From: Neofusicoccum parvum
Lineage: Eukaryota > Ascomycota > Dothideomycetes > Botryosphaeriales > Botryosphaeriaceae
NCBI GenBank assembly: GCA_020912385.1
Contig: CP087207.1
Coordinates: 2,666,001 to 2,730,000 of the forward strand
DNA length: 64,000 nucleotides
Direction: 5' to 3'
Position numbers and translations under genes: made by a program. How positions within the stretch are numbered: the stretch's first letter is position 1; the number at the start of each line of letters is the position of its first letter. The notes below the pieces were generated by a model. The model made no database searches, was not told the DNA's origin, and saw nothing but the letters and a program-made list of their open reading frames with translations. Positions 1-11,487 of the stretch are shown piece after piece.

Positions 1-196
1 AAGCAGCCAGACAAGACCGTCGCCTTCGAGCAGCCGCTCGAGACAATCCGTCCAGCCCGAGCCGTTCACACCCCTCCAGCGCCGCAGATCAAAGCTCCAG
101 CGAGCAGCTGCTTCAGATACCGCCGCACACCCGCAGCCTTTCGACGGCTCATCCGACAAAAAGCCAGCACGCCCCGACCAACCCAAGCGCAACGCC

Positions 197-3100
197 ATGT
201 TCCGCTACTTCTTCGGTGGCACCGCGCAGCCCGAGAAGCCCGAAACCGCCGACGATGTGCCCCGCAGCGATTCGTTGGTCGGCGAGGCGGAGGAGCTGAG
301 GAGACAACTCAGCGAGATGGAGAAGCAACTCGAGAAGGCGAATGAGCAGCTCGGCGCTCGGGATTCCGAGGTCAGTACGCTGCAGCACCGCACCGAGGAG
401 CTGGCCGCCGATTACAAGATCAAGGAGGCTGCTCTGATGCAGCAGAAGGCCGCTCTCGAGGAGCACATGGTCAGTGTTGTCGTGCAGCAAATTACTGATG
501 CACGGAAGGCCGAGAGGGACTCCGTCAAGGAGGGCTGTGAGCAGGAGTACCAAGCGAAGCTGGTGAGTTTTTCTCTCTGTACATGCATCGGCGGAGGAAC
601 TTGCGGTCTAACAAATCTGGCTTGCACAGGATGCTATCCAGCACGAGCACGAAGCCAAGATCACCGCCCTCATCCGCGACCACGACGCAACCAAAACCTC
701 GTCCGAGCAGCTCAAGACTGATCTGGACACTCAAATCGAGAAGCTGAAGGCTGACCTCGCCGACGCCTACGCGAAGCACCAGGCCGCCGAGACTAAGATC
801 TCGCAAGCTGAATCCGAGCTTGCTGCCCTCCGTGAGGAGTCGGCGAAGGCTGTCGAGGAGGCGAACACCGCGAAGGAGTCTCTCAGGGCTGAGCTCGAGG
901 ACAAGATCGCGTCTATTGCCACCGAGCTTCATTCTGCCCAGTCTGACCTGTCTGCTGCCCGCGCCGAGGCCGCGGAGCACGCTCAGAAGCACGAAACCCT
1001 GCACGCCGAGTCTACGCGTCTTCAGGAGGAGGCTGCTGCCACGAGCTCCAAGCTTGATGAGCAAATCCAGGCTCTCACTGCTGATCTCGAGAGCGCTAAG
1101 AACAACGCCGAAGCTGCTGCTGGCGAGAAGAACGAAGCCGCTACCGCCGCCGCTAAGGCTCTTGAGGACGCGCAGTCCGCCGCCGAGTCTCTGCAGGCTC
1201 AGATCGCAACCCTGGAGGAGGAGCTCTCTGCTGTCAGATCCAACTCGGAGAAGCTGGAGACGGAGTATGAAGCCCACAAGGAATCTACTTCCGCTGCTGC
1301 TTCCGAGGCGCAGGCTCAACTTGAGAACGGCGTCAAGGAGCTCGACGAGCTGCGTCAGAAGCTGACTGAGGCTGAGAGCGGTCTTGCGGAGAAGCAAGCC
1401 GCTCTTGAGATCGTTCAGTCCGAGCTCGCCGGCAAGAGCGTTGAGGTTGCCAGCCTCGTCGCCGCCCTCGACGCCGAGAAGACCGCTCACACTGAGACCA
1501 AGGGCACTCACGAGTCTGAAATTTCGGCACACGGCGAGACCAAGGCTGCTCACGAGGCTTCTCAGTCCAAGATTGCGGAGCTTGAGCAGCAGGTCAGCAA
1601 GGCGGAAGCTTCCCTGGCTACCATTGCCGAGCTTGAGGCCAAGATCACTGCGCTGGAGACCGCTCAGACTGAGGCTGAGACCAAGGCTGCTGAGCTGTCG
1701 AGCCAGGTCGACTCCGCCAAGGCTGATGCTGAGACGGCCAACTCCAAGGTTGCTGAGCTTGAGGCTACTATTTCCGAGCTTGAGTCCGCCAAGATTGCCG
1801 CTGAGACCAAGGCTTCTGAGCTTGAGGGAAAGATCCCGGAGCTCGAGGCTAAGGTTGAGGAACTCACCAAGGAGATCGAGGGTCACGTTACCACTAAGAC
1901 CGAGCTCGAGAGCAAGGTTGAGGAGCTGAACAAGACCGTCGAGGAGCACGTCGCCAGCAAGTCTGACATCGAGGCCAAGGTTGCCGAACTTACCCAGGAG
2001 GTCGAGAGCCACGCTTCTGCCAAGTCTGAGCTCGAGAGCAAGGTCGAGGAACTCAACAAGGCCATCGAAGAGCACTCTGCCTCCAAGACTGAGGTCCAGA
2101 TCAAGCTCGATGAGCTTACCAAGGAGATCGAGTCCAGCTCTTCTACCAAGTCTGAGCTAGAGGCCAAGATCGAAGAGCTCAACAAGGCCGTCGATGAGCA
2201 CACCTCCAGCAAGGCTGAGGTCGACTCGAAGGTTGAGGAGCTCACCAAGGAGATCGAGTCCCACACTTCCAGCAAGTCCGAGCTTGAGAGCAAGATCGAG
2301 GAGCTTTCCAAGGAGGTCGAATCCCACGCTACCGTCAAATCCGAGCTTGAGGCCGCCCACAACCAAACCAAGACTGATCTCGAGGCTGCTCAGTCTGAGC
2401 ACTCCGCCACCAAGGAGCAGCTCTCTTCCCTCGAGTCTCTGCTCAAGGAGGTTCAGGAGGCTAAGGATTCTTCCGCTGCTACCATCGCCGAGGTCGAGGA
2501 GAAGGTCAAGGCTGCTGAGGAGCGTTCCCTCGCCGCTGAGGAGGCCCTCAAGAAGGCTGAGGAGTCGCACGCCGAGGAGCTCGCCGGCCTGAAGTCCGTC
2601 CAGGAAGAGAAGGAGCAGCTCGAGAAGGACGTTGCCGCCGCCAACGAGGCCAAGTCTACTCTCGAGACCGAGTTGGCTGAGATCAAGACCCAGCTGGGCG
2701 AGGTTAAGGAGCAGGCTTCTCAGGTCGAGCAGCTGAAGCAGGACATTTCTGCCGTGGAGGCGGAGAAGACCACCCTCGTTGAGAAGCTTGGCGAGGCTGA
2801 GACCAAGCAGAAGGAGGCTGAGAGCAAGGTGGAGTCCGCTGAGCTGGCTAAGTCTGAGGCCGACTCAAAGGTTCAGAAGGCCGAGGATGAGGCTCAAACT
2901 GCCTCTGCCAAGGTCTCTGAGCTTGAATCTCAGCTTTCCGCTGCTCAGGCAGACGCCGCCAAGGTTTCTGAGCTCGAGTCTCAGCTTTCCGCTGCTCAGG
3001 CTGATGCTGCTAAGGTTTCCGAGCTTGAGTCCCAGCTTTCTGCTGCCCAGGCTGATGCCGCCAAGGTTTCTGAGCTCGAGTCCCAACTTTCCGCTGCTCA

Positions 3101-3542
3101 GGCAGACGCCGCCAAGGTTTCTGAGCTCGAGTCTCAGCTTTCCGCCGCTCAGACGGACGCTGCCAAGGTTGCGGACCTTGAGTCCCAGCTTTCCGCTGCC
3201 AACGAGGCTAAGGATGCTGCTGAGTCGGAGATCAAGGCCCTCAAGGACAACGCCACCAGTGCCGGCGCCCAGCTTGAGTCTGCGGAGCAGGCGAAGTCGG
3301 ACGCCGAGAAGAGGCTCGAGACTGCGGAGGAGCAGGTCAAGAAGGCCGAGGCCGAGAAGGAGGCGCTCGAGGAAAAGCTTGACGCCATGCAGGCTTCTCA
3401 CGAGAAGCTTGCCAAGAAGTACGAGAGCGTCATGGAGGCCAAGGACAAGGCCGATGCAAGGGTGAAGGAACTTGAGAGCAGCGCCTCGGAGAAGACCAAC
3501 GGTGTCAGTGACGAGGCCAAGCCCGAGGTTGCCGCTGCGTAA
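197..3542 (+). CDS. large repetitive coiled-coil protein (about 1092 aa)
   Basis: Two exons, 197-562 and 630-3542, joined in phase 0 across a 67-nt intron (GTGAGT...CACAG). The N-terminus starts MFRYFFGG and then becomes almost entirely Glu/Lys/Ala/Ser/Leu coiled coil to the end (...PEVAAA, TAA). Two internal repeat families are visible: 21-residue units (three heptads, type SKSELESKVEELNK) at about 1891-2350, and five to six 17-residue units (VSELESQLSAAQADAAK) at 2913-3218. After the intron there are about 918 codons without Met, and I saw no Cys, Trp or Phe in that stretch, so ATG-based gene finders would cut the gene short. Predicted role: a filamentous scaffold or spacer. I do not recognise an orthologue. 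The ATG at 197 is the first one that gives the full frame; only 196 bases of upstream sequence are in the window. Confidence 0.85.
1891..2350 (+). repeat. 63-bp coding repeat (21-residue, three-heptad units)
   Basis: Seven to eight consecutive degenerate 63-nt units inside the coiled-coil gene. Each encodes a pattern like SKSELESKVEELNKxVEEH(V/A). The unit length is exactly three heptads, so the coiled-coil register is kept from unit to unit. Confidence 0.8.
2913..3218 (+). repeat. 51-bp coding repeat (17-residue units)
   Basis: Units start at 2913, 2964, 3015, 3066 and 3117, with a diverged sixth at 3168. They encode VSELESQLSAAQADAAK, with T for A in the fifth and VADLESQLSAAN in the last. 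DNA copies are nearly identical apart from synonymous changes, which suggests recent slippage or unequal exchange. Confidence 0.9.
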
Positions 3543-5227
3543 AAGAAAAGAGAAAGGGAATTATGGTACATTGACGACAATGATGAAGGCTTTCGAGACG
3601 GTGATGCCTGTATGATTGAACGAAACGGTTTCTGAAGAAGTTCCTTCCACGGCTTTGGGGGCTCGGGACGTTTGGGTCGGACCACGGTTTTTGAGCGACG
3701 GTTTTTTTTTCTTGCTTTCACGGATGGTTTTCCTTTTCCTCGCTGTATCGGATCGCATCAGTCTCCTTCCTACTGCTATCACCCCAGTGCTACTCCACTT
3801 TACGAAGGGAAAAGCGAGCAGTTGGCATATTCAGTCTTAGCGCGTTGGCCCTGATTTTTGGTTGAGAGAATTTTCGCGTTGCATTGCTCGCAGACCTTCC
3901 TTGCATCTCCACGTTCCGTCATCACTGCCCTCATACCCTAGATTGCCCGTCTGTGTTGATCTTTACGCGCTCTCCTCCCTAATGCTTCCCGGATCGCGCA
4001 TCACCATACGCTTTTGCTTTGCATAGCTTGCGTTGTTTTGCTGGATTCACGCTGTGTTGGTGCTGCTTTTCAGCCAGATTGTGGATGTGTTTTGCCCTGC
4101 GCTTCTGTCTTTCGGTTCAGCGTTGCATCACTGTAGCAGTACGATACCCGACCTACTATTGATGCGTGCAGTGCATTCTAATGAAGCTGCTCTTCCTTTC
4201 GCCAATTACTATGCGATCTATGTTGAGGGGCAATTCCTGCGCCTTTAGCTTTTGGGTTTGAAAGTTACGTTTCGGAGTTGCCAGACATGCTGTAAATTCT
4301 TGCGGCACAGAGAGGCCATCACTCATCACGCAGCGGATTGGTTGGAAGGCTTCCTGCCGCGCCGAGGCGGGTTCGGAGGCGCCAGATGCTTGGTCTGACG
4401 CCGGCACGTCACGTCGTTGCTTCTCCGCACGGGTGGAGATGCTTATCAGACCTCGGCGAACCTTGTGTCTTCCACGCTTGCTATCTGGGTGAACAAGCTG
4501 GATGGTGCCATCGACGCTTGCACATTGAAATTTGTGGTACACCTCGTTAAGCTATGTAGACTGTCTCTGCTTTCTCAAATACGCCTGGTTGCCCTCTCCA
4601 AGTCCCAGCGACCAAACTCCACGAACTGTCAGTGGCTACTGCCGCAGATCCCCACGCCCTTCCCGTCCCGCCTGCCGACCCGGCCTCCCCCCATTCTCTG
4701 ATAAGCGGCCACTACAACTGCGAGCCGAATCGTACACTACCTTTTTGCCGCAGAAAAAGCTTCTCCGTCTCCCTCTCTCGCCACAATTCCGCCCCGCCAA
4801 GCTCTGCCGCATGGACAACGGGTGCTTATCAACCCAGCCAAGCTGATAATGAAGCTCCTCTGCCGCCAATGCAAGGCGCTGCGGGAATCTATGCCAAGCT
4901 GATCGTCCGAGAGTCTTGTGATTGGGGGGGAGGGTGCCCCCTCCATCCTCTCCTCTCCCGCTTGCAGGCACTTTCCCGCAACGTAACATCGAGCGGTCAC
5001 CGCCGCGGGACAGCCGCCCCGGTCAGATTGGATGCAGGGTGGTGCGTAGCTGCCCCGCGGCGCAAGCACGAAACGTCCGGATAGATAGATATAGCATCCT
5101 CAGCCGCCACTTAATCGCACCTCACCCTTCCCACCCGTCCACCACAGAAAAAAAAAAAGAAATAGTCTTGCCTCGTCCGCTTCCGCTTCCACAGGCCGAG
5201 CGAAGCAAGATTCTCCCCAGCGAAAAG
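3543..5227. other. intergenic region, 1.7 kb
   Basis: Holds the 3' flank of the coiled-coil gene and the promoter of the MFS gene. Only short incoherent frames are present. A pyrimidine-rich stretch and an A-run (about 5149-5160) lie just before the MFS start. I see no RNA gene or repeat. Confidence 0.5.
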
Positions 5228-7151
5228 ATGCCTGCCTCCCCGACGGACGAGAAGGCGCCGCCTTCGCCCACGGCCAAGCCGTTCGCCTCGCTCGACGCCA
5301 GCGCGCCCATCACCATCGCCGACAAGGAGGTGGCGCCGGCGCTCACGACGTCGCTGCGCGACGCCGACGAGGCGCTGGCCTTCCTGTCCAACCACCCGCG
5401 GGCCGCGGCGATCGCGGCGGAGGGGGCCGCGATCCTGGAGGACGAGGGCGCGCGGAAGCGGCTGCTGCGGAAGATCGACTGGACCATCACGCCGCTGCTG
5501 GCGGGCACGTACTTTCTGCAGTTCCTGGACAAGAACACGCTGAGCTACACGAGCGTGATGGGGATCAGGAAGGACACGGGGCTGAAGGGGCAGGAGTACA
5601 GTCATGTGAGCATGCTGTTTTATATTGGTGAGTGAGGCGGCCTTCTCGTGTTTCTTCTCTCCGCCTGTCACGTCGTGCTTGAGAAGCTGGGGGTTTCTTT
5701 CTCTTCTGTTCTCAGCCCCATCATCATGCTTCTGCTAGCTTCAATCACTGCTGCCTTCACGGGCACTCGGAGATCACCCGGCTCACGCGCACCAGGCTTC
5801 CTCGCCACCGAATTCCCGACGCAGTACCTCGCGCAGCGCGTCTCGCGGCTCGGGCTCTACCTGGGCACCAACATCGTGCTGTGGGGCATCGTGCTGTGCT
5901 GCCACGCGGCGACATCGTCCTTCGCGGGGCTGGCCGTGTGCCGCACGCTGCTCGGCGTCTTCGAGGCGTGCGTGGCGCCCATCCTGGTGCTGATCATCGC
6001 CATGTGGTACCGCAAGGAGGAGCAGGGCACCCGCGTCTCCTGGTTCTACGTGTGCAACTCGGTGACCAAGATCTTCGGCGGCCTGGTCGCGTACGGCATC
6101 AGCTGGGCGGAGACGTCGTTCGCGACGTGGCGGATTTTCTTCCTCGCGATCGGGGTGTTGACGATGGCGGTGGGGGTGCTGGTTTGCGTGTTTTTGCCGG
6201 ATTCGCCGGTGAAGGCGAAGAGGTTCAGTGATGCAGAGAAGGTGGCGGCGTTAATGAGGGTGAAGGAGAACCAGAGGTGCGTGTGGAACTCGAGCTCGCG
6301 TTGGGAGCTTTGGATCGTGTGTGGGGATACTGACAACGTTGTTGCAGCGGGACGCAGAACAACCACGTCAAGAAGGACCAGATCATCGAGGCGTTTAGCG
6401 ACCTCCGCGTGTGGCTGATCTTCCTGAGCGTCATGCTCTCGTCCATCCCGAATGGCGGCTTGTCCAACTTCAACAACATCCTGCTGACCACCTTGTGCGC
6501 ACCAACCTCCCCCTCTCCCCTTCAACCCACCACTGACACCCCCTCCCCCGCAGCGGCTACACCGACCAGCAAGCCCTCATCCTCGACGCGCCCAACGGGG
6601 CCATCGGCATCGTGTTCGTGCTCGGGGCGGGGTACCTGTCGGACCGGTGGAACGACCGGTCCACGGTCATGCTGATCTGCATCGTCCCGACGATCCTGGC
6701 GGCGGCGCTCATGTACGGGTTCGTGGGCGAGGACGGCACGCCGCACAACAAGGCGGCGCTGCTGGCGGCGTCGTTCCTGTCGGGCACGTTCGGCGCGGGC
6801 TTCATGATCAACCTGGCGTGGAACGCCAGCAACATCGCGGGCCACAGCAAGAAGGTCACGGTCAACGCGCTGACGCTGGTGGCGTTCTGCACGGGCAACA
6901 TCCTGGGGACGCAGACGTTCCAGAGCAAGGAGGCGCCCGGGTACGACAGCGGGAAGATCAGCATCATGGCGTGCCTGTCGGCGAGCTGCTTGGTGGTTGT
7001 GGCGCTGCGGATGTACAACGGGCGGCTGAACAAGAAGAAGGAGGCGGAGCTCGCGGCGATGGAGCCGGAGGAGAGGGAGGCGCTGAGGGAGAAGATGGCG
7101 TTTGCTGACGAGACGGATCGGCGGAACCCGTTCTTCAGGTACACGCATTGA
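5228..7151 (+). CDS. MFS transporter, allantoate permease (Dal5)/anion:cation symporter type
   Basis: Four exons (5228-5627, 5796-6276, 6348-6494, 6554-7151) give a 541-residue protein. A hydrophilic N-terminus of about 85 residues precedes the first membrane segment, then comes the family sequence KIDWTITPLLAGTYFLQFLDKNTLSY. Later segments include FLATEFPTQYLAQRVSRLG, the loop GYLSDRWNDRS between the transport halves, and a C-terminal basic tail with KKKEAE. Splice junctions were fixed by restoring FYIG/FLATEF, KENQSGTQNN and LLTTFGYTDQ. Family members import organic anions, ureides, vitamins or small peptides across the plasma membrane; the substrate here cannot be read from sequence. A Zn2Cys6 regulator lies next downstream in the same orientation. 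Confidence 0.88.
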
Positions 7152-8167
7152 GGGGTGGGGGTAGAGGAGCTGAGGGTTCTGAGGGGGTGTGGGAGCTGGG
7201 AGGAGGGGTTGGATGACTCATTGTAGTTTGCAGCCGGAATGGAGACGCGTCATGTTGGATTGCAATGCAGCCAGAAAAAATAGTAGAAGAAATCAAGAGA
7301 TAACGAGTTCTACAGTGTTCGAGCCTGAAATCTCCGCCGTGGTTTGATAGGCTCCATGTTGGGCTGACCTTTTGCGGGGTTCGGTAAGTAAAGGCGAGAA
7401 TAGCAGGAAGTCGGTCAGTTTTTCTTCTTAAGCCAAGCTCTGGGTGTGTTTCGAAGGGAGGATGGATTGACGGAGGTGGTCGACGCGCAGGCAGCCAAGC
7501 AGGGTGGACCGGCGCGATCCGGAGTATTGCCGGCGGCAGCTACGACACGGGCGCTCCTGGCTGCTGGGCCCTGGCTGCTGGTCCCTGGCCCGTGGCTCGC
7601 AGGCCGTCGCCGTTGCTGCGTCGCGACATGGCCAGCCCAAGCCGGCAGGGCTGAGGCCGGCCACACCAGCCCAGACGGCGCAGCCAAGGCCAAGCACGCC
7701 CGCCGTGCATTTGCTCTAATTTCGCCGATGACACGACCACTCGGCAACGGGATCGAACCACGCTGCGAGCTCGAAATGCGCTAGTTGAGAGTGGAAAGCC
7801 CATACGGACTCCGCGGCCTGCGTTTAGACATGCCTATGCCGCACCCGTCGGGGGCCGGAGCGCTGCCGGCCGGGGTGAGAGAGCCAACAAGCGCCGCGTA
7901 GTGGTGTTCGCCCCGCGGTCCGGTGGCAGCAAGCACGCCAGCAGCCAGGCAACACGAGCCACGCACAGCGGCGGGGAGCGTTGGAGCGCTGGCAGGCTGG
8001 ACGGGGAAAGGCGGGCTGCCCTGGGCGACGGGCGAAGGTTTTTGGGTTGCGAGTAGCGCTGATGCAGTTAGTCAGCCTGGCGAGCGTTTCGCAGCACCGC
8101 TTCACCTTTTACTTATGGAGCTCGCCCCGGAAAAGCCTCGTCGCCCATCCCGCCGCCGGCCTCCACC
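7152..8167. other. intergenic region, 1.0 kb
   Basis: 3' flank of the MFS gene and promoter of the Zn2Cys6 gene. It contains a GC-rich stretch with imperfect CTGGCTGCTGG/CTGGCCCGTGG repeats around 7555-7605. An upstream ATG at 8115 opens a 25-codon frame ending at 8192, overlapping the downstream start in another frame. No gene seen. Confidence 0.5.
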
Positions 8168-10775
8168 ATGCCCACTCCCGCGCATGCGCTGAGCTGCGTG
8201 ACCTGCCGCCAACGCAAGGCGCGTTTGTCACGCCCGCCCGCCCCCCTGGCCCGTCGCTGACCAACCCCCCAGATCCGCTGCGACAAGGTGCACCCGTGCT
8301 CGGCCTGCCGCCGCTCTGGCGTCGAGTGCGTCTTTCCTGCCCAGCGCGCCCAGCGCCGCAAGCAGGGCCGCCGCAATGAGGAGCTGCTGCGCCGTCTCGA
8401 CCATCTCGAGGGCCTCGTCGACCGCCTGGGCGGCGAGGTTGCCGTGGCTGCCCACGCCGCCACCGGCGAGCCCTTGGCCCAGCCCGAAGACGCGCCCAGC
8501 GACGACTTCATGGCCGGCGTGCTCCTGCCCCACGTCCTCCAGCCGCGCGTGGACCAGGGCACGCCGCGCGAGGACGGCACCTACCCCGTCATGAAGGAGG
8601 ACGGCGGCCGCTATCTCGGCGAGGATTTCTGGACCAGTCTCAGCACCGAGGTATGGCGGGCAAGAGCAGCAAGCGCCGCTTTCTGACTGCGCAACAGGTC
8701 GAGGGCCTCCGAGAGCTGTTGAACGAACCCGAGTCAGATGACGAGCCCGACACCGGCCACACCAGTGTCAGCTCTGCGCCCACCCATGTCCCGTACGAGA
8801 AGCGTCTGATGAACAGCCTCTTCGTCTTCAGCGGCGACATCGAGGCCACTGACTTGCGATGGCTCCACCCGCCTGGCCCGCACATTGACGCCCTCTCCGA
8901 CGTCTACTGGGACCGTGTTGACATCATCTTCAAAATCCTGCACCGCCCCACCTTCGAGCCTCTGCTTAAGACTGCAGCCCAGGATGCCGCCTCCATCCCA
9001 AAGGGCGCCGGCTACGAGGCCTTGATGTTTGCCATGTATTTTGCAGCTGTGACCTCCTTGACTGCCGAAGAATGCACGGCCCTTCTTGGAAAAGACCGAA
9101 CCAACCTCGCCAGTCAATTCCGTCATTGCTGCGAGATTTCCCTAGCGAATGCCGATTTTCTCAACAGCACTGATTTACAGGTTCTTCAGGCCTTCTCCCT
9201 CTATCTCGTGAGTCGGCCCTTCCCGTCTATGTTCAGGCTGCAGGATCGTCCAAATGCCTCGTGCCCATGTTGCTCCCGAGCTTCGTTAATATTTCGTGGC
9301 AGCTATGCCTCAGATGTCACAACAAGACACGCTCTGTGTGGACCCTGATCGGCCTTGCCGTCCGCATCGCCCAGGATCTCAATCTCCACCGGGATGGAGC
9401 CGTCACCGGATTCTCCCCGTATGACACCGAGATGCGTCGGCGACTATGGTGGCAGATCGCCGTTCTCGACATCCGTGCCTGCGAAGACCGCGGCTCCTTC
9501 CCTCTAATAGACCACAGCCTCTGCAGTACCAAGATGCCCCTCAACATCAACGACGATGATATCAGCCCAGATATGCGCACTGCTCCTCCAGAACGAGTAG
9601 GATGCTCCGACGTCAGCTTTTCCCGGCTGTGTCAAGAAGCATCCTTGGTCGCACCCCGGTTCTTCAGCCCTGTGCCAGCCAGCGTGGATGACGATCAAAA
9701 GCGAGAGCACTGGCAAACAAAGATCCAACAAGAGGTGGACCGCTTCAAAGAACGGCTCCACAACAAATTCATCATACATTGCAGCCCCTCCGTACCTATC
9801 CAATACGTCATTTTGCAAGTCGTGCACATTATCACGTCAGAGTTCTGGCTGCTGGTCCACTACCCCATCCAAACCCGCCGCTACGCCTTCAAATCCAAGG
9901 CTACCAAGCAAGAAATCCTGGACGTAGCCATCACGCACTTGCGCATCGACATGGAGCTGGAGATCCACCCCGTGTCCGCCAAATACAAATGGTACTACGA
10001 CACGTACGTGCAATGGCACCCCCTCGCCGTCGCCCTCGCCGAGCTCTGCGTGCAGACCCGCGGGCCCCTCGTCGACAGGGCCTGGAAAGTCGTCGACGCC
10101 GTCTACGAGCGCGCCCGCTCCCGCGTGACCGACGTCTCCCTATGGCGGCCGGTCAAGAAGCTGCACCAAAAAGCCCTCAAGGCACGCGCCCAGGCCCTCC
10201 GCGCCCCAGCGACCGCCGACTCGATGTCGTCCAGCCACGCACCGTCCGAATCCCCCGACGCCTCGACGACGACGATGGAGGCGTCGCCCCCGCCGCTCGC
10301 CCCGCTGCTCCCGCTCGACAACCTCGACCGCTTCCTCGCCGGCCACAACCAGGCCCAAACCGCATCGCCGTTCCAGCAACACCACCACCAACATCCCTCC
10401 CCGTCCTCCACCAACCTCGCCACTTTCCCCCCCGTCCTCCACCCATCCTCCCTGCCTCCGAGCAGCTCCCAGCAGCAGCACCAGGCGTCCACCGCCGCCG
10501 GCCACCCGCAGATGGACCTGCTGAGCGCCGCCGAGCACATGTCGAACATGAACCTCGACGCCTACGGCGACCCGGTCAACTGGCACGACTGGAACGACTT
10601 CGTGCAGAGCACCTGGGTCGCTGACGATCCGAGCGCGCCCCAGCAGAAGACGAATACGCCCGAGTGGTTGCTGGATATGGGGATGGGGGGTGCGGCGGCG
10701 GGGACGGGGTCGGGGGCAGGGGCGGGGTCGGGGGCGGAGCAGGGGGGTAGTGGAGGTGGAGGAGGTTTTAGGTGA
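8168..10775 (+). CDS. Zn2Cys6 fungal transcription factor
   Basis: Four exons (8168-8218, 8273-8650, 8698-9207, 9303-10775), 803 residues. The binuclear cluster is split by the first intron: CVTCRQRK before it, IRCDKVHPCSACRRSGVEC after it. That intron starts with GC (8219-8272, GC-AG), since no GT donor restores the finger, and it contains an in-frame TGA so it must be removed. A short coiled-coil linker (RRNEELLRRLDHLEGLVDRL) follows, then a fungal-specific transcription factor domain (YWDRVDIIFKILHRPTF through LCLRCHNKTRSVWTLIGLAVRIAQDLNLHRDG and the RRRLWWQI motif). The C-terminus is Ser/Pro/Gln/His-rich and ends in a Gly/Ala-rich tail. It is a nuclear DNA-binding regulator; its targets are unknown. 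It sits between two MFS transporters, the downstream one convergent. Confidence 0.88.
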
Positions 10776-11487
10776 TTGAGGGGGTTTGGGTGATGGAAAT
10801 GAAGGAGTGATGGTGTGAGGGAGTGTGTGTGAAGGTGGAAAGGCAGGCGTGATGGGGTGGTGTGATGGTATTTGGTTGGTAGGCGGAGTTGCTGGAAGGA
10901 TACCCTGGAGATGTACGAGAAAAAACGATCGTAAGATACGACAGGCGTTCGTTTTTTTTTTAGACAGGCAGGAGGGAAAGTCCTTCATGGACTGGATGTA
11001 TTATTATGTCACGGTTTGTTCGGTGGCACATAGAAGGTGTTGGTTTTTTCATCTCCTCCCACTTCTTACGTTAGAATTACGTATCCTCTAAGATTTCAAT
11101 CCCCTTGTCAACATAGTTACACATCTGGATATTCCGTGTCAAATGTGGGCGCATGATCATTGCTGAGTCGTCTTAACATTCAATACTTTCTAAGGAACGA
11201 CGGTCATTAAGAAGACCCCATCTGCCAGCTTTCCCGTGAATACTCGACATGAGGGACGGATTGCTGTTCCTTCAGTCATCATCCAGAGAAATCTCCTAAA
11301 GCTCCGACGTTTTCTTTCATCTTCATTCCACGTCCCTCAGTCAATCCGCCCCTCAGTACGCCGCCACCCTTTTACCATACTCATATTCAACTGTGGTCCA
11401 GTCTGACATCACAATTCTCCCTGCTAAGCGAAAATCATCACCTTTTCCCTACAAGCGAAGTCCATTTACAGCGCCCCAACCCGCCAT
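10776..11487. other. convergent intergenic region
   Basis: 3' flanks of the Zn2Cys6 gene and the TRI12-type pump, which converge here. The left part is G/T-rich (about 10780-10880); the rest is ordinary. No feature recognised. Confidence 0.5.

Noticed and set aside
525..2075. 516-codon minus-strand frame, Leu/Gly/Ser-rich
   Set aside because: It is the mirror of the GAG/AAG-rich coiled-coil gene: CTC/CTT Leu codons arise automatically on the other strand.
7735..7760. GGTTCGATCCC on the minus strand, a B-box match
   Set aside because: No A-box or matching acceptor stem at tRNA distance upstream; the CCGAGTGG next to it is on the wrong side.
9779..10624. 281-codon Arg/Pro-rich plus frame
   Set aside because: Out-of-frame reading of the last exon of the Zn2Cys6 regulator.
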